A DNA stretch of 64,000 nt from Trigonopsis variabilis (GCA_003707065.3 PPXM03000005.1:248001-312000), one strand, 5' to 3'; positions 22,214 through 33,388 are shown, counted from the stretch's first letter. Numbers and translations: made by a program. The notes: generated from the sequence alone by a model not told the origin.

Positions 22214-23074
22214 ATGACCGCTCCGCCGTTGGACCCCACGCAAGTAAACACATTTCTCGACGCCCTGCCCCATCCCGCTCGGCCAGAGCCTCTGGGAACA
22301 AAGCTGCTGTCGCTGCTGTCGCCTCTGCTGCGGGCTCGCCTCGTGTACAACTTCCCCGAGTATCTGGCTCCCGGGGACGAGGACGAGGACTATAGCGGGG
22401 TGAGATCCAAAAAGTCAAACGATCCGCCCGACTTTGAGTCGATCGTCCGGGTTCTGCTCTGGGAGTATTTCCCGAGCTTGGACGCCGGGCAGGTGCCTTC
22501 AATTGTGGAGCCGTTTGTGCAGGTCAAGGAGCGGGGATCCCACGTGCGCGGGCACGTAAAAGGGTACAAGAGAGTGGATGCAGAAATGCTGCTGGCGGCG
22601 ATCGAATCGGATCTGGGAACGGTGCTGTATGCGTGGGACGAGGCCGAGAAGCGGTGGTTGATCCATGGCCTGGAGCCTAGCAACAAGGAGCTCGATCAAT
22701 GGGCGCAAACGGCCGAGCTGGCAGAAGCAGAATGGAAGGGCGACGACAAGAAGGAACGGTCAGAGACGCTCAAGCTGCTGGACTCGCTGCGGGACAAGTT
22801 ATCGGTCGAAGAGAAGGCGTACTGGGAGCAGTACGACGACGACAAGGAAGAGCCAGAACCACAGGCGCCAGAGGAGGGCGATGAGGCTTACTGGAACCGG
22901 TACGAAAAGAACGGGTGGAGCGTGAAGCAAGACGCTCCTGCGGGCGAGCCCAATGGCCTGGTCCTCCACATCCAGGAAACGGTGGCCAGTCTGAAACGCC
23001 TGGCGCAGGCTCAGGAGATGCCCGACCATCTGTTCAGACAGGCAGTCGAGGGGGCGCTGTACAGTGACGTGTGA
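22214..23074 (+). CDS. Conserved fungal protein of unknown function
   Basis: A single exon of 286 residues. The N-terminal pattern (PTQVNTFLDALPHP, then LGTKLLSLLSPLLRARL) resembles a widespread fungal hypothetical family that starts with a PHP and LLSLLSPLLR motif. A second block (YKRVDAEMLLAAIESDLGTV, then EKRWLIHG) fits that family's YRRLDEETL and W(R/L)-type block. The C-terminal half is acidic and charged, with repeated short YW motifs (EKAYWEQYDDD, DEAYWNRYEKNGW), and ends in a predicted helix. No membrane segment or catalytic motif is visible. The family match is from memory and no function is known to me. Confidence 0.7.
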   Translation: MTAPPLDPTQVNTFLDALPHPARPEPLGTKLLSLLSPLLRARLVYNFPEYLAPGDEDEDYSGVRSKKSNDPPDFESIVRVLLWEYFPSLDAGQVPSIVEPFVQVKERGSHVRGHVKGYKRVDAEMLLAAIESDLGTVLYAWDEAEKRWLIHGLEPSNKELDQWAQTAELAEAEWKGDDKKERSETLKLLDSLRDKLSVEEKAYWEQYDDDKEEPEPQAPEEGDEAYWNRYEKNGWSVKQDAPAGEPNGLVLHIQETVASLKRLAQAQEMPDHLFRQAVEGALYSDV

Positions 23075-23107
23075 GATATGCGAGATTACATTCTGGTCAG
23101 CTGTGTA

Positions 23108-23199
23108 TAATTGTCGTAATGTCAGCTTTGCAAGTGTAAGATCAACGCTGCTTTGGTTAATTGTCGTAATGTCAGCTTTGCAAGTGTAAGATCAACGCT
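23108..23199. repeat. Tandem duplication, 42 identical bases at 50-bp spacing
   Basis: The block TAATTGTCGTAATGTCAGC through ATCAACGCT occurs at 23108-23149 and again at 23158-23199. It lies in the short convergent gap between the unknown gene and eIF5, probably within 3' UTRs. Confidence 0.92.
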
Positions 23200-23262
23200 A
23201 CACTCTGGTCGAATCTGTCTGTCGTATGTCCAACTGCCTGCTAATTTTACATGATGCTCCTT

Positions 23263-24458
23263 TTATTCCTCGTCTGATGACTCCTCATCGGCGTTCTCCA
23301 GCCATTCGAGGAAAGGCTCGGCCGCTTTGCGAACTTTCTTGCTAATGTCCTTGGAGACGTACCTTTTGGATGCCTTGGCTCCCCACTTCTTGACCACTTC
23401 GTCTGAAATCAGATCAAGGTCGTAATATTTATACAGGATCTTGGGAATGGCCGCGATCAGCTCAGGGTGCTCGAGGCCAACGAACCGCTCGGTGCCCCCC
23501 AGAAAGGCCTTCTCGTGGCTCTTGGAAGTGATGAGCTTGCGCAGCATGGGCGCGTGGGCCTCGACCTCGCCCACGATGTCCTTGCGAAACAGCGTCTGCG
23601 CAAGCACCTGCAGGGTCTGGTGTTTATGCACAATCCCGAGGTCCTGGGCTTTCTTGTAGATTTCAATGTCCGACGGAAGGGGATCGGAGCCGGCAATCCA
23701 CTCGCCCAGCTCGCCGTACGGGCTGTCGTCCTCTTCGTTCGACCCATTCTCGTCGCCAAGCACCAGCGAGTTGACGTTCGCCGTGAGCTGGTGCTTGCGG
23801 GCCTCGACCGCCGCCGCCGACGTATCTTCAGCCCAGTCGTCGTTGTCAGCGTCGCGAATGGCCAGCCCCTCGACCTGTGCGTTGATCTTCTTGGTCAGCA
23901 TATCGTCGTCGTCGTCGTCCTCTTCCTCTTCTTCCTTGCCAATGGCCGACGCCGTCGCCGCCTTCTTTCCCTTCTTCTTGGGCGGAGGGTTCTTGAGGAT
24001 ATACGACGCCAGCTTGTGCGACAGCTCGATCGGCGTGCGCGCACCGCACGCCTTGCAGTCCCGCAGTAAAGTGCCCTCTTTGGTGATGATGATGTCCGTC
24101 TCGGGGTTGCCGCACGACTTGCACAGCACAAACTTGGCAATAAACACGTCCAGCAGATCCTGCAGCTTCTCGGCGTCGTGGGCGCCGTTCACGATCCAGC
24201 GGTCCTGCTGCTCGTTGGCCGACGTCTGCGCCCCCAGCTCGAACCCGAAAAACTTGTTGACGTATATGGGAGGGCGGTTGAGCGCGCGGGCGACGTCGGA
24301 CGTGTTCACCACCGCCGTTCGAATGCCATTGCCTCGACCCTCGATCTTGGAGATCAGCGGAGGCATCTTATATCGGTAAAAGGGATCCGTGTTGTCCCTA
24401 CATATATCTCGAGTTAGTCTGGCACCAATTAAACCGCCGTACTTATCAAGGTCGCCAT
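23263..24458 (-). CDS. TIF5: eIF5, translation initiation GTPase activator
   Basis: eIF5 stimulates GTP hydrolysis by eIF2 at start-codon recognition in the 43S/48S complex. Exons 24458-24443 (16 nt) and 24407-23263 join across a 35-nt intron (branch ACTAAC). The N-terminus MATLINICRDNTDPFYRYKM closely follows yeast MSINICRDNHDPFYRYKMP. The protein is 386 residues. The N-terminal GAP domain carries the essential Arg near residue 9 and the zinc ribbon CKSCGNPETDIIITKEG to CKACG. A Lys-rich/acidic linker follows (KKKGKKAATAS), then the C-terminal W2/HEAT domain ending VRKAAEPFLEWLENADEES. Confidence 0.96.
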
Positions 24459-24785
24459 GATGGAAAATTTTTGCTAGTGGCGAGTCTGATTCAATGTAGC
24501 GTTGGCAATCCAGATGCAGCACGCCTGACACGACGAGTCGACAGATCGCTTGATGAGAGTAAGGAGTTGCTGTGACGGCGTTTACTGCTGTTGGTTTATA
24601 TAATCATAGCGTTTAGCTGCTGATAGAAGCATGATGGCGTTTGCTACTACTGAGAACCATGATAGCTTAAGCGTCTAAGCTGCTAGCGTCAAGCTGCTAG
24701 CGTCGACGCTTGCCAACTTACTACACTTTTCAATTGTATATCTGCAGTGACCTCCCCAATAATGCCAATACAAATTCAACCAGAT
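24459..24785. other. Intergenic region, no gene recognised
   Basis: It holds short AGCTGCTAGCGTC repeats (about 24675-24710). It is the promoter side of eIF5 and the downstream side of the permease gene. Confidence 0.4.
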
Positions 24786-26383
24786 CTACTTGTCTTTCAT
24801 GATTATCCCAGTGAGGTCCACTTGACCCAAGGGGATGTATTTCCCTTTAAACAGAATGAGATGGACCAAAAACGCGACGATAATGAACGGAATCGACAAG
24901 AGACCCTGGAAAAAGTCATAGGCCGAGAACGAGTGGCCGATGGGGCGGATGGCGATGATGATTTGAGCAATGATGAGAAAGACGTTGAGACTAAAGCCGA
25001 TATAGCTGCCCCACTCTCCCGCTGGGCATTTATACCGTAGCTGGGCGAGATCGAGGCCTTGGACCTTGATTGCTTGCCGGAATCGAATGTGGCAGAGGCA
25101 GATCGAGCACCAGTTGAGGACGCACGACAGCCCTGCGACGGCGAGGAACCAGCGAAAGATCTCAAGCGCGTTTCCGGTAAACACAAGAAACGACAGCAGT
25201 CCAAACACAAAAGACAGGACCAACGAGTAAATGGGCCTGCCTTTCGAGTCGATCTTGGCAAAGATCCTCGGTGCCATGTTTTGCTGGGCAATCGAGGTGA
25301 TGATGCGACTGGTGGCGTAAACGGCACTGCTGCCGACCGACATGACCGAGATCAGGATGGCGGCGTTGAACAGCGACGGGCAGACGCGACTCTCGCCGTA
25401 TTGGATGGCCAGCACAAACGGCGATGTCATCTTGCTGCCCGCCAGCTGAGCGTCATTGTACGGAACCAAAAGGACAAGCACAAACAGCGACGCGCTATAG
25501 ACGAGTGCTAGTCTCCAAAACATTTGCTTGAGAGCGCCAGGAATGGCTTGTTGGGGGTTCTGCGTCTCGGCTGCGGTCAACCCAATCAGCTCCGACCCCG
25601 CAAACGAAAAGCCAAGGATGGTATAGGACGCGCAGAATCCAAAAAAGCCATGGTTGAATGCGCCAGGGTCTCTCCAATACCGAAAGCCTATATACCCGCT
25701 GTGCTGTTCCCCGGCTCCGCAGTTGACTGCTATACCAAAGATGATAAAGGCCACCACAGCCACGATCTTGATGATGGACGCAATAAACTCGGTCTCGCCG
25801 TATACCGCTACCGGGCAACAGTTGATGCCCATGATGATGACCATGGCGATGATGACCCAGAAGCCGGGATTGAACGGGAAATGCCAGTACGACATGGTCA
25901 TCGCCACCGTGACAAGCTCCAGGGGGTAGATGAACAGCCAGCACAGAATGAGGCTCCATCCCATGGCGAAGCCCCACGATTCGTGGAGAAATTGGGTCCC
26001 ATACCGGGCAAACGAGCCCGACACCGGAAACGCCACGGCCAGCTCAGCCATGGCGGCAATCGTACAGTACAGAGAAAGGGATATCAGGGCCATGCTGATA
26101 AAAATGGGCGCCGGTCCGCCGTCGCGCAGCGCCAGGCCGGAGCCGACAAACAGGCCAGTGCCAATGGCCGTGCTGATGGCCATGAGCTTGACGTGCCGTG
26201 GTTTCAGCGACTTCTGGAGCTCGGGCGCGTGGCATTCCGACTCGATCGACCCTATCCTGTTGCTGTCCTTTTGTTAACGCTCGCCGTCTCAGTCCTTACT
26301 TTGTCGGTTACTTCTGAGGTCTTGACCTGACATTTACCGCTGGCCTCCGCAGTATCGTCTTTTTCGCTCGATCCAAGCGCCAT
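24786..26383 (-). CDS. Amino acid permease (YAT/AAP family)
   Basis: A proton-coupled amino acid permease, most likely at the plasma membrane. Exons 26383-26300 and 26267-24786 with a 32-nt intron (branch TTAAC); 521 residues. The joined N-terminus MALGSSEKDDTAEASGKCQV continues into LQKSLKPRHVKLMAISTAIG, the family signature leading to GTGLFVGSG. About twelve hydrophobic segments follow, with the conserved SFAGSELIGLTAAETQNPQQ. A cytosolic N-terminal Lys/Ser/Glu region, typical of ubiquitylation control, is present. The substrate cannot be deduced from sequence. Confidence 0.93.
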
Positions 26384-26613
26384 GGCAGCCCCAACCCGTG
26401 TCCGCTCTTTATATCACCTGTGTCCAGCCCAGACCCCGCACTGCCTCCAAATCTTACTTGCCTGAGGCAGAGCCGTTCATTCATTCATACGACTTGCCAA
26501 GGCATTTGTGTACGCTCGGTCTCAAATTAGACTCCTTGTCCTTAATCTAAACCCTGTCATTGCGTTACCGTCACCGTCGACAGTTACACGACGTAGCCTC
26601 GCCTTCACGCACC

Positions 26614-28336
26614 ATGGTCGACTTGTCGCTCTACCTGGTGACCGACTCTGGTCTCTTGCCCGAGCACGCGACGCTCGAACGCCATGTCGAGCAGGCACTC
26701 CAAGGAGGCGTGACTGTCGTGCAGCTGCGCGAGAAGGAGATCGAGACCCGCGACTTTGTCGAGCGCGCGCGGGCCATCCAAGCCGTCACGCGCAAATACA
26801 GCGTCCCGCTGATAATAAACGACCGGATTGACATCGCGCTAGCCATTGACGCCGACGGCGTGCACATTGGCCAGGATGACATGGGTAGGCAAACAGGCTT
26901 TGGCGGTAGTGACTTATGCCAGACCTGCCGACCGCCAGGAGGCTGCTGGGGCCGTCCAAGATCATTGGAGTGTCGTGCCACGACCTCGACGAGGCCGTCG
27001 CGGCCGTCGAGCAAGGGTGAGTCGTCGTGAGGTGGCGCTGACGGCCAGAGCGGACTACATTGGTACTACGAGACGACGGGCGGGCTAACAGAGCTAGGCA
27101 TTGGTGCTATCTTTGGAACCGCCACCAAGAACCTTAAGCAGGCCCCAATCGGGCCTCTCGGCGTCCGGCGGATCCTGCAAGGGCTCAAAACAAGAGGCCT
27201 GTCGATCCCTGCCGTCACCATTGGCGGCGTGAACTCGAGCAACGTCCAGTGGACCCTGTGGGCCTGTGCTGACCCTCCGTCGCTGGGCCTCGACGGGGTT
27301 GCCGTGGTGTCTGCGATCGTTGCTGATCCAGCGCCAGCCAAGGCAGCAGCCCACCTGGCCGAGCTCATCCGGGCTCCTCCGCCGTGGGTCGTCGAGCAGA
27401 CGCAGGACCTCGTAGGCTGCCGAGCGGTGCTGGCGCGTATTGTGCAGTCGCGGCCGCTGGTGCATCATATCATAAACAGGGTGGTGACCAATTTCGCAGC
27501 GGTAAGGTTGCCCGTCGATGTCGGCTGACGTTACAGAACATGACGCTGGCTGCAGGGGCCAGTCCCATCATGTCTGAGAATGCGGCTGACTTTGCCGATC
27601 TGGCGGCGGTGGCAAAGTCAGGCTATCTCTTCAACATGGGCACCTGTAGTCCATCCGGCATCGAGCTGGCGCTGGCAGCAGCACGTGAGTACGCCAAGAG
27701 AGGCCACCCCGTCGTGTTTGATCCGGTCGGAGCGGGTGCCACCCAGGCGCGCCTGGCCGCAGCAAACGCGTTCATCAACGGGACCGTGTGCACGGCCATC
27801 AAAGGCAACTGGGGCGAGATCTGCGCGCTGGCGGGAGAGCAGGCCGCGATGCGGGGCGTGGACTCGATCGACGACGACGGGGCGTTTGACCGGGTGCTGG
27901 GAGCAGCAAGTGCGCTTGCGCGCGAGTGTCGTGAGTGGCGAGCCAGATGACGCAGCTAAGTTTAGGCTCCGTGGTTGTGGCCACGGGAAAGACAGATATC
28001 GTTACGGATGGACACATGCACTTTAGGCTCGACAACGGGCACGCCATGCTCAGCCAGACGACCGGGGTGAGATAGCATCTGGGACGTGTCCATGCTAACG
28101 AGCAGAGTGGCTGTGTCCTTGGGTCTCTGATTACAGCGGCGCTTGCCGTCTTTCCCGAAAGCCGGCTCAGCGCAGCCATCGCAGCAGTTTCCCTGTTGAA
28201 CCTGGCCGCCGAGACCGCCGCGACGCTGCCCCAAGTTTGCGGTCCCGGGACGTTTGTGCCGGCCCTCCTGGACCAGGTCAGCCTTCTTGCCCGGGGAAAA
28301 GACGCCATAGCCATCAAGATAACCCAGTTGAAGTGA
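26614..28336 (+). CDS. THI6: Thi6, thiamine-phosphate synthase / hydroxyethylthiazole kinase
   Basis: A bifunctional fungal enzyme of thiamine synthesis: the N-terminal half joins HMP-PP with HET-P, the C-terminal half phosphorylates hydroxyethylthiazole. Seven exons: 26614-26884, 26923-27016, 27049-27062, 27098-27501, 27537-27930, 27966-28066 and 28106-28336; introns 32-39 nt; 502 residues. The synthase half shows VVQLREKEI, INDRIDIALAIDADGVHIGQ, IIGVSCHD, IGAIFGTATK and the phosphate-binding VTIGGVN. The kinase half shows VHHIINRVVTNFAA, ASPIMSENAADF, FDPVGAGAT, NWGEICALAG, VVVATGKTDIVTDG and TTGSGCVLGSLI. A 14-nt exon encodes part of the active-site loop (ADYIG). The gene is divergent from the permease over 230 bp. 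No TPP riboswitch was seen upstream. Confidence 0.96.
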
Positions 28337-28441
28337 ATTAACGAATGACGAGCATGCGTGGAGAGACGCAGCTGTAGACTCGAGCTGTACTGTAGCTGTA
28401 GCGTTGTCTAGTGACGAACTCCCAACGATAAAATTTCTAGC

Positions 28442-30508
28442 ATGGGCTCCAAACGCAAGACCAGTCGCAAGGAGCGCGATAGTGAGCAGAAAAAGAGGCG
28501 AAAGGAGGCGCTCGTAGACGAGCTCGATACAGACTTCAGCAGGGTGCACGGGAACCACGATGAACTGGCCGAGATCGAGGCCAAGTACGCAGGACGCCGG
28601 CAGCAAAAGGCATCCAAGAGCCGAGTTGAACGGTTGCCGGTAAAGACGCGGGAGGGTAGACTGGTCGAGCGGTACAGCGAGAAAGAGGAGCAGGAGGCAG
28701 ATGGCGAAGACGAGGCGGAAGAGGACGAGACGGCTGGGAAGGAAGACAGCGAGGAAGAGGGAGAAAACGAGGACGAATTGGCAGCCAAGTATAGAAACGT
28801 TCCGGAGAAAGAGCTGTTGAAAGAAGCCAAAGGGAGACTGGAGCCTCTGGCGGAACGGATCATGGAGGAGCTTGAGGAGAGCATAGGACGGTTGAAAGAA
28901 TTCCAGGATATATACAAGATCCCGAGCGTCAAAGTGAAGCAGTATACGCTGATGACCATGTACTATGTCTTCAAGGATATAATACCCGGCTATCATCTAC
29001 GAGAACTGAGCGAAGAGGAGAAAAAGATCAAAGTGTCGAAAGAAGTTGCCCAGACCCGCACGTTTGAAGAAACGCTGCTCAAGAACTATAAACGATACGT
29101 GGATCTGCTCCAGGATCTCATAAAACGAGGCCGAGTCAAAGGCCAGGAGAGTCTGAACGATGCCTACCTCCGTCTGCCCAAGTATAAGCTCAGCCAGACT
29201 GCGGTTACGGTGACGTGCTATTTGGTCGAGAACGTGCCCGAGTTCAACTACAGCGACCTGCTTTTGGATAACCTGCTCATCAAACTGACCTCTAAACGGT
29301 TGGCCCACGATGGCACCTACGATCGATGCATCCAGTGCCTGAAAAACGTGTTTGAGAACGATTTCAACGGAAAGCTGAGCCACCAGCTGGTCGAACGGCT
29401 GGTCAAAATGATGAAAAAGGTAAACTTTGCGGTCGATCACGCGGTCCTGGACTCGTTTCTCCATCTCAAGCTCTTGTCGGCGGTGGACGTGGTGATGGAC
29501 GACTCGAACGACACAAAACCCAGGCAAAAACTAAAAAAGAAAGACAAGGTGTTCAGGACGAAGCGCGAGCGCAAGGCATTGAAGCAGGAGAAAGAAATCG
29601 AGCGCGAGTTCAAGAACGCTGAAGCGGCTCTTTCCGCGCAGGAAACGGCTAAACTCCAGTCTGCAACGCTGCGCCTGGTCTTCTCAACCTACTTTCGCAT
29701 TCTCCAGCTGACAACGTACTCGCGCCAGGCAGGACAGCGAGTGGCAGGCGAACGACTGATCGGTAGCGCTCTCGAAGGATTGGCCAAGTTCGCTCCCTTG
29801 ATCAATTCGGATTTCTTTGGTGACCTGCTGGTGGTGCTGAGAGAACTGATTCAAACGAATCCCTTATATTCCAACCCCTCTGCAGAGCTTTCCGAGCCCG
29901 ATCTCCGCCAGTATCTCTTGGCCATCGTCACCGCCTTTACTCTTCTCCAGCAGCAGAAAGGCGAGTCTGCCAACCTGGATCTCACTTTCTTTATCAACGC
30001 CTTCTACAACGTCATGATGGAACTCCCGTTTGTTCCCGATATCGAGCTGTCGTCCAAGACGCTTCGTCTGGCGGACCCCATGGCCGAGTCCAAGACCATC
30101 ATCCAGCGCAAGGTCGACCTCTCCACCGACACCGAGCTCGTCTACCGCAGTCTACGATCCATCTTCTTCATCCAGGGACGTCTGTTTATGAGCACGCTAC
30201 GCACAGAGGCCTTTGCGAAAAGAATCGCTTCGATCGCGTTACACATTCCCGAGAAGTCGTCGATCTTGATGCTCGATATGCTCAGCCAGATGGCAAAGCG
30301 ATACCCCAACGCTCTGCGGACGCTCTTCAGCACCCGCGAGGAAGACAAGCTGGGCAATGGGCACTATGACGCCCAAGCCGAGACGCCCGAGGAGTCCAAT
30401 CCAGAGACGGCCACGATCTATGAAACCTTTCTTTTGGAAAAACACTACTCTCCCCAGGTGGCAAAGCTCGCCCAGAAACTCCCGTCCTTGTCGACAGTGA
30501 AGATCTAG
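28442..30508 (+). CDS. NOC3: Noc3, ribosome biogenesis and replication factor
   Basis: Noc3 acts with Noc2 in nucleolar 60S maturation and export, and in yeast also in pre-replication complex loading. A single exon of 688 residues. The N-terminus is highly charged (MGSKRKTSRKERDSEQKKRR, nuclear localisation-like), with a glutamate-rich stretch. The Noc3 domain includes NVPEKELLKEAKGRLEPLAE, and the CBF/Mak21-type region covers the C-terminal half (FSTYFRILQLTTY, ELIQTNPLYSNPSAELSEPD, EKSSILMLDMLSQMAKRYP). It is colinear with THI6 and converges on TIP41 with only about 40 bases between stops. Confidence 0.92.
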   Translation: MGSKRKTSRKERDSEQKKRRKEALVDELDTDFSRVHGNHDELAEIEAKYAGRRQQKASKSRVERLPVKTREGRLVERYSEKEEQEADGEDEAEEDETAGKEDSEEEGENEDELAAKYRNVPEKELLKEAKGRLEPLAERIMEELEESIGRLKEFQDIYKIPSVKVKQYTLMTMYYVFKDIIPGYHLRELSEEEKKIKVSKEVAQTRTFEETLLKNYKRYVDLLQDLIKRGRVKGQESLNDAYLRLPKYKLSQTAVTVTCYLVENVPEFNYSDLLLDNLLIKLTSKRLAHDGTYDRCIQCLKNVFENDFNGKLSHQLVERLVKMMKKVNFAVDHAVLDSFLHLKLLSAVDVVMDDSNDTKPRQKLKKKDKVFRTKRERKALKQEKEIEREFKNAEAALSAQETAKLQSATLRLVFSTYFRILQLTTYSRQAGQRVAGERLIGSALEGLAKFAPLINSDFFGDLLVVLRELIQTNPLYSNPSAELSEPDLRQYLLAIVTAFTLLQQQKGESANLDLTFFINAFYNVMMELPFVPDIELSSKTLRLADPMAESKTIIQRKVDLSTDTELVYRSLRSIFFIQGRLFMSTLRTEAFAKRIASIALHIPEKSSILMLDMLSQMAKRYPNALRTLFSTREEDKLGNGHYDAQAETPEESNPETATIYETFLLEKHYSPQVAKLAQKLPSLSTVKI

Positions 30509-30550
30509 GATGCCAGGGAGATGCTAGAGATAGGATGTATGATAGCCAAT

Positions 30551-31429
30551 TCAGGATGATAGAATGACTTGTTCGACAGACGACTCGACCACCGGCAGGT
30601 GCTGGCTGACCCAGTTGTGGTCGCGCAGCAGCGCGCCGGGGTCCTTGCCGGTGATGATGATCTGCTGCCACAGACGAGCGTAGGGCGCTTCCTGGAACCT
30701 GTATTCGCGCAGGATGGTGTTGGTAGCAAACTCAACGTAGACCCGGACGTCTTTGATTCTGAAGATGACGTTGTCGACCCGCAGAAAGAAGCGGCAGAGC
30801 AGAAAGAGACGCTCAGGCATGACTCGGATCCGCCACAGCAGCACCGCCATCCCATTGTCGCCCAACTCGTCCTCAAACAGCACGCTTTCATCGTAGAACA
30901 AGATCGGGTCGCGTCTCGCCAGCAGATCGAGAGGAAGCTCCTCGGTGCAAGGCTCAAACTGCAGGCCATGGACGGTTCCCTTGTACGACGGCGTATAGGT
31001 CCAGTCAAACGCCTCGCTGGGCTCAATTGCGGCGTTCCTATACATTAGCACTAGGCTCTACTGCCAATTGACCCACCTCGACTGGAGCCAGGCCTCTGAG
31101 TGGGCCACGCGGACCCCAGTGTCTGCCTTGGCGACCGTGGCCAGGGCCTCGAGGGCCTTGAAATGGATGCTCCACCCGCAGGGAACACAGGTGATTCGCA
31201 GCTCGTTGTTGCCAAACACCATCTCTGGCAGCGCAAACCCCAGCTGCTGGCGAGCGACCTCCAGTTCAGAGTCGGATAGGATCGGCCGATGCTGGGTATG
31301 CACTTGCCATCGCCCGCTGTCGATCGAGCACGACGGCTCGTAGCCCAGAGCCGGAGCTTTGGTGACTATTGGATCCACTTCTGTATCAATCTGAGTGGCG
31401 CCAGGCACGCTGGGACTGGTCTCAGTCAT
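30551..31429 (-). CDS. TIP41: Tip41, PP2A/Tap42 pathway regulator
   Basis: Tip41/TIPRL binds PP2A-type catalytic subunits and modulates TOR signalling through Tap42. Exons 31429-31077 and 31037-30551 with a 39-nt intron; 279 residues. Family blocks: LPEMVFGNNEL, the junction block EPSEAFDWTYTPSYKGTV, LLARRDPILFYDESVLFEDE, and MPERLFLLCRFFLRVDNVIF with the conserved RDHNWVSQHLP near the end. The start at MTETSPSVPG is preferred over an upstream in-frame ATG at 31513. The intron branch is CTAAT. Confidence 0.95.
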
Positions 31430-31799
31430 GTTGAAGCAACAAAGACTGAAGATGCAGAGTGCAACGGTTGATCTCAGGGCAGGCTGGGGGTTACGTGGAG
31501 GGCATGCATGCACCTGAAACCAGGCTAGGATCCACCGTCGTTTTGCTGCGTAGTACCAAAGAGGATGCAGATGGATAGTGGTAATAAATCACAAGAGCTG
31601 GAATGGCAGGCACGTAGAGGACCGCTTGGTCTGCAGGAAATGGAACGTTAAATAAATGAAATCTCGCTACGGTACTGACCACTCATTCAGATATCTGATC
31701 ACTCTTTGGCGTAGACGGCCGCCGTGCTCACCGTTCTCTGGGACCCGAGCTGGAACGTGTGGTCCCACTGCGTGCGACACTACACAACCAAGGCAAGTT
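31430..31799. other. Divergent promoter region of TIP41 and ERV2
   Basis: Here the sequence changes from GC-rich to noticeably AT-richer. No gene is seen. Confidence 0.5.
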
Positions 31800-32628
31800 A
31801 TGACTGCGATTTTGTCGCGGCGCAAGCCAGGGACAATCCTGGCGACGGTTGTGTTCTTTGTTCTTGTTTTGACGCTCATCTTGTCGTCCAAATCATCGAG
31901 CCAGTATGAGAAAGGATCAGTCAAGACGGTAGGGGTGGCCAAAGAAAGGCCACGACAAACGCAGCAGCTCGGACAAGGGGGGCAGATACGACTTGAAGAG
32001 CCAATAATGCCTTATCTGGGCAATGAGACAGCAAAGTGAGTGGACGCTTGGGTTAGACTGACTTGAAGAGCCGAGTTGGGCAGGGCTACATGGAAGGTAC
32101 GTTGTCGATGCGGGTACAGGCCTTTTGAGCCGTCTTGTGTACTATAAAGCCCATTTGCTAATGCCAGTTCTTTCATACGGTTCTGGGACGGTATCCAGAA
32201 AGCCCAACGAGCGATGAACGGCAGACCCTGACAGACTTTATCTATCTCTTTTCTCGAGTTTATCCTTGGTAAGTTTGGCTTGGAAACACAACTAATCACA
32301 GTGGAGAATGGTGAGATCTCATCTAGACGACATCTAATACACTAGTGCCAAGCATTTTCAAAAGTTGCTGGAACAGTATCCTCCCCAGACCTCTTCTCGC
32401 AAATCGGCTGCTCAATGGGGATGCCACGTCCACAACAAGGTGAACGAGCGACTGGGAAAAGAGCTGTTTGATTGCTCCAAGATCGACGAGGCCTACGACT
32501 GCGGTTGCGCCGATGACGAGACTGATCCCGAGATCAAAGCACTCGATCTGGGTGATTCAACAAAGACACAGGCTTACGAGGACTTGGTCGAGGTCCAGAA
32601 GGAAGATTACACTAGAGGTGGACTGTAG
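31800..32628 (+). CDS. Erv2-like FAD-linked sulfhydryl oxidase
   Basis: Erv/ALR enzymes pass electrons from thiols to oxygen through FAD and a CxxC pair; Erv2 works in the ER lumen. Exons: 31800-32035, 32069-32096, 32168-32268, 32302-32310 (9 nt) and 32346-32628; introns 33, 71, 33 and 35 nt; 218 residues. The N-terminus has a signal anchor (TILATVVFFVLVLTLILSS) and a Ser/Lys stem, matching Erv2 rather than mitochondrial Erv1. Conserved parts: ATWKFFHTVLGRYPESP, VYPCGECAKHFQKLL and WGCHVHNKVNERLGKELFDC. The active-site CGEC is assembled across two introns, with the 9-nt microexon giving its centre. Reading phase holds through all five exons. Confidence 0.9.
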
Positions 32629-32789
32629 GGGAAAAGATGGGACTGGTGAATAAGGCAGGTTGCTATAGAAAAGGATATGTTTATGCCATCTTTGCCAACT
32701 GATATTGCGTAGTTCTGCTGAGGGCGCACTAAACCACCAGGCGATGCCCTACAGCCAGCGACCCTCGTCTGCGATACACCCACCATCAC

Positions 32790-33271
32790 ATGGCCAAACG
32801 TCGCCTGTCTGGCTCTTTATCTCCTCATGAATCTCCTCAGGTATTTGTAACCAATTCTAGTAACGTTATTACGTGCACTCTTCCCCCGTTGTGCTCTCAT
32901 ACTCCCCAGACGTTTGCCTCGGTCGACGAGTACTCTGCTCACTACGATCTCAACCACCGAGCGGTGTGCAGCGAATGCGGACTGCGCTTTCCTAGCGAGC
33001 GGTACCTGGACCTCCACATAACCGAGACTCATGATCCGTTCGCTCTTGCCAGGAAACAACGGGGCGAGAAGATTGTAAGTGAGATCAAGGTCGATCAAGG
33101 TCGAGCTAACGTCAGTACGGGTGCTTTGTCGAAGACTGCGACAAGCTGTGCTCAAGTCCACACAAACGCAAGCTGCACTTGGTGGATAAGCACCACTTTC
33201 CCAAGAACTACGACTTTGATGTTGTCGGGCGAGGACTGAGGAGGAACCAGACGTCCCTGCTTAGAGATTAA
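32790..33271 (+). CDS. C2H2 zinc-finger protein, ZNF511-like
   Basis: Exons 32790-33074 and 33116-33271 with a 41-nt intron (branch CTAAC); 146 residues. Three finger-like units in the order seen in the ZNF511 family: CTLPPLC with HYDLNH, then CSECGLRFPSERYLDLHITE with HDPF, then after the splice CFVEDCDKLCSSPHKRKLHL with HHFPKNYDF. The last unit and the tail (DVVGRGLRRNQTSLL) strongly resemble the family C-terminus. The function is poorly known; it is presumably nuclear. Confidence 0.85.
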
Positions 33272-33388
33272 GAGGAACGTCTCTGCTGAGAACACATCTC
33301 TGTGAGATCAAGATATGTACAATAACCGTGTATCATAGGCTACGAAATCAAGACTCTTCAATTTTGCATCAGATCCCATTACAATACA

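Noticed and set aside
26384-26613. TPP riboswitch upstream of THI6
   Set aside because: I looked for the conserved CUGAGA and related core words in the leader and introns and found no arrangement that fits.
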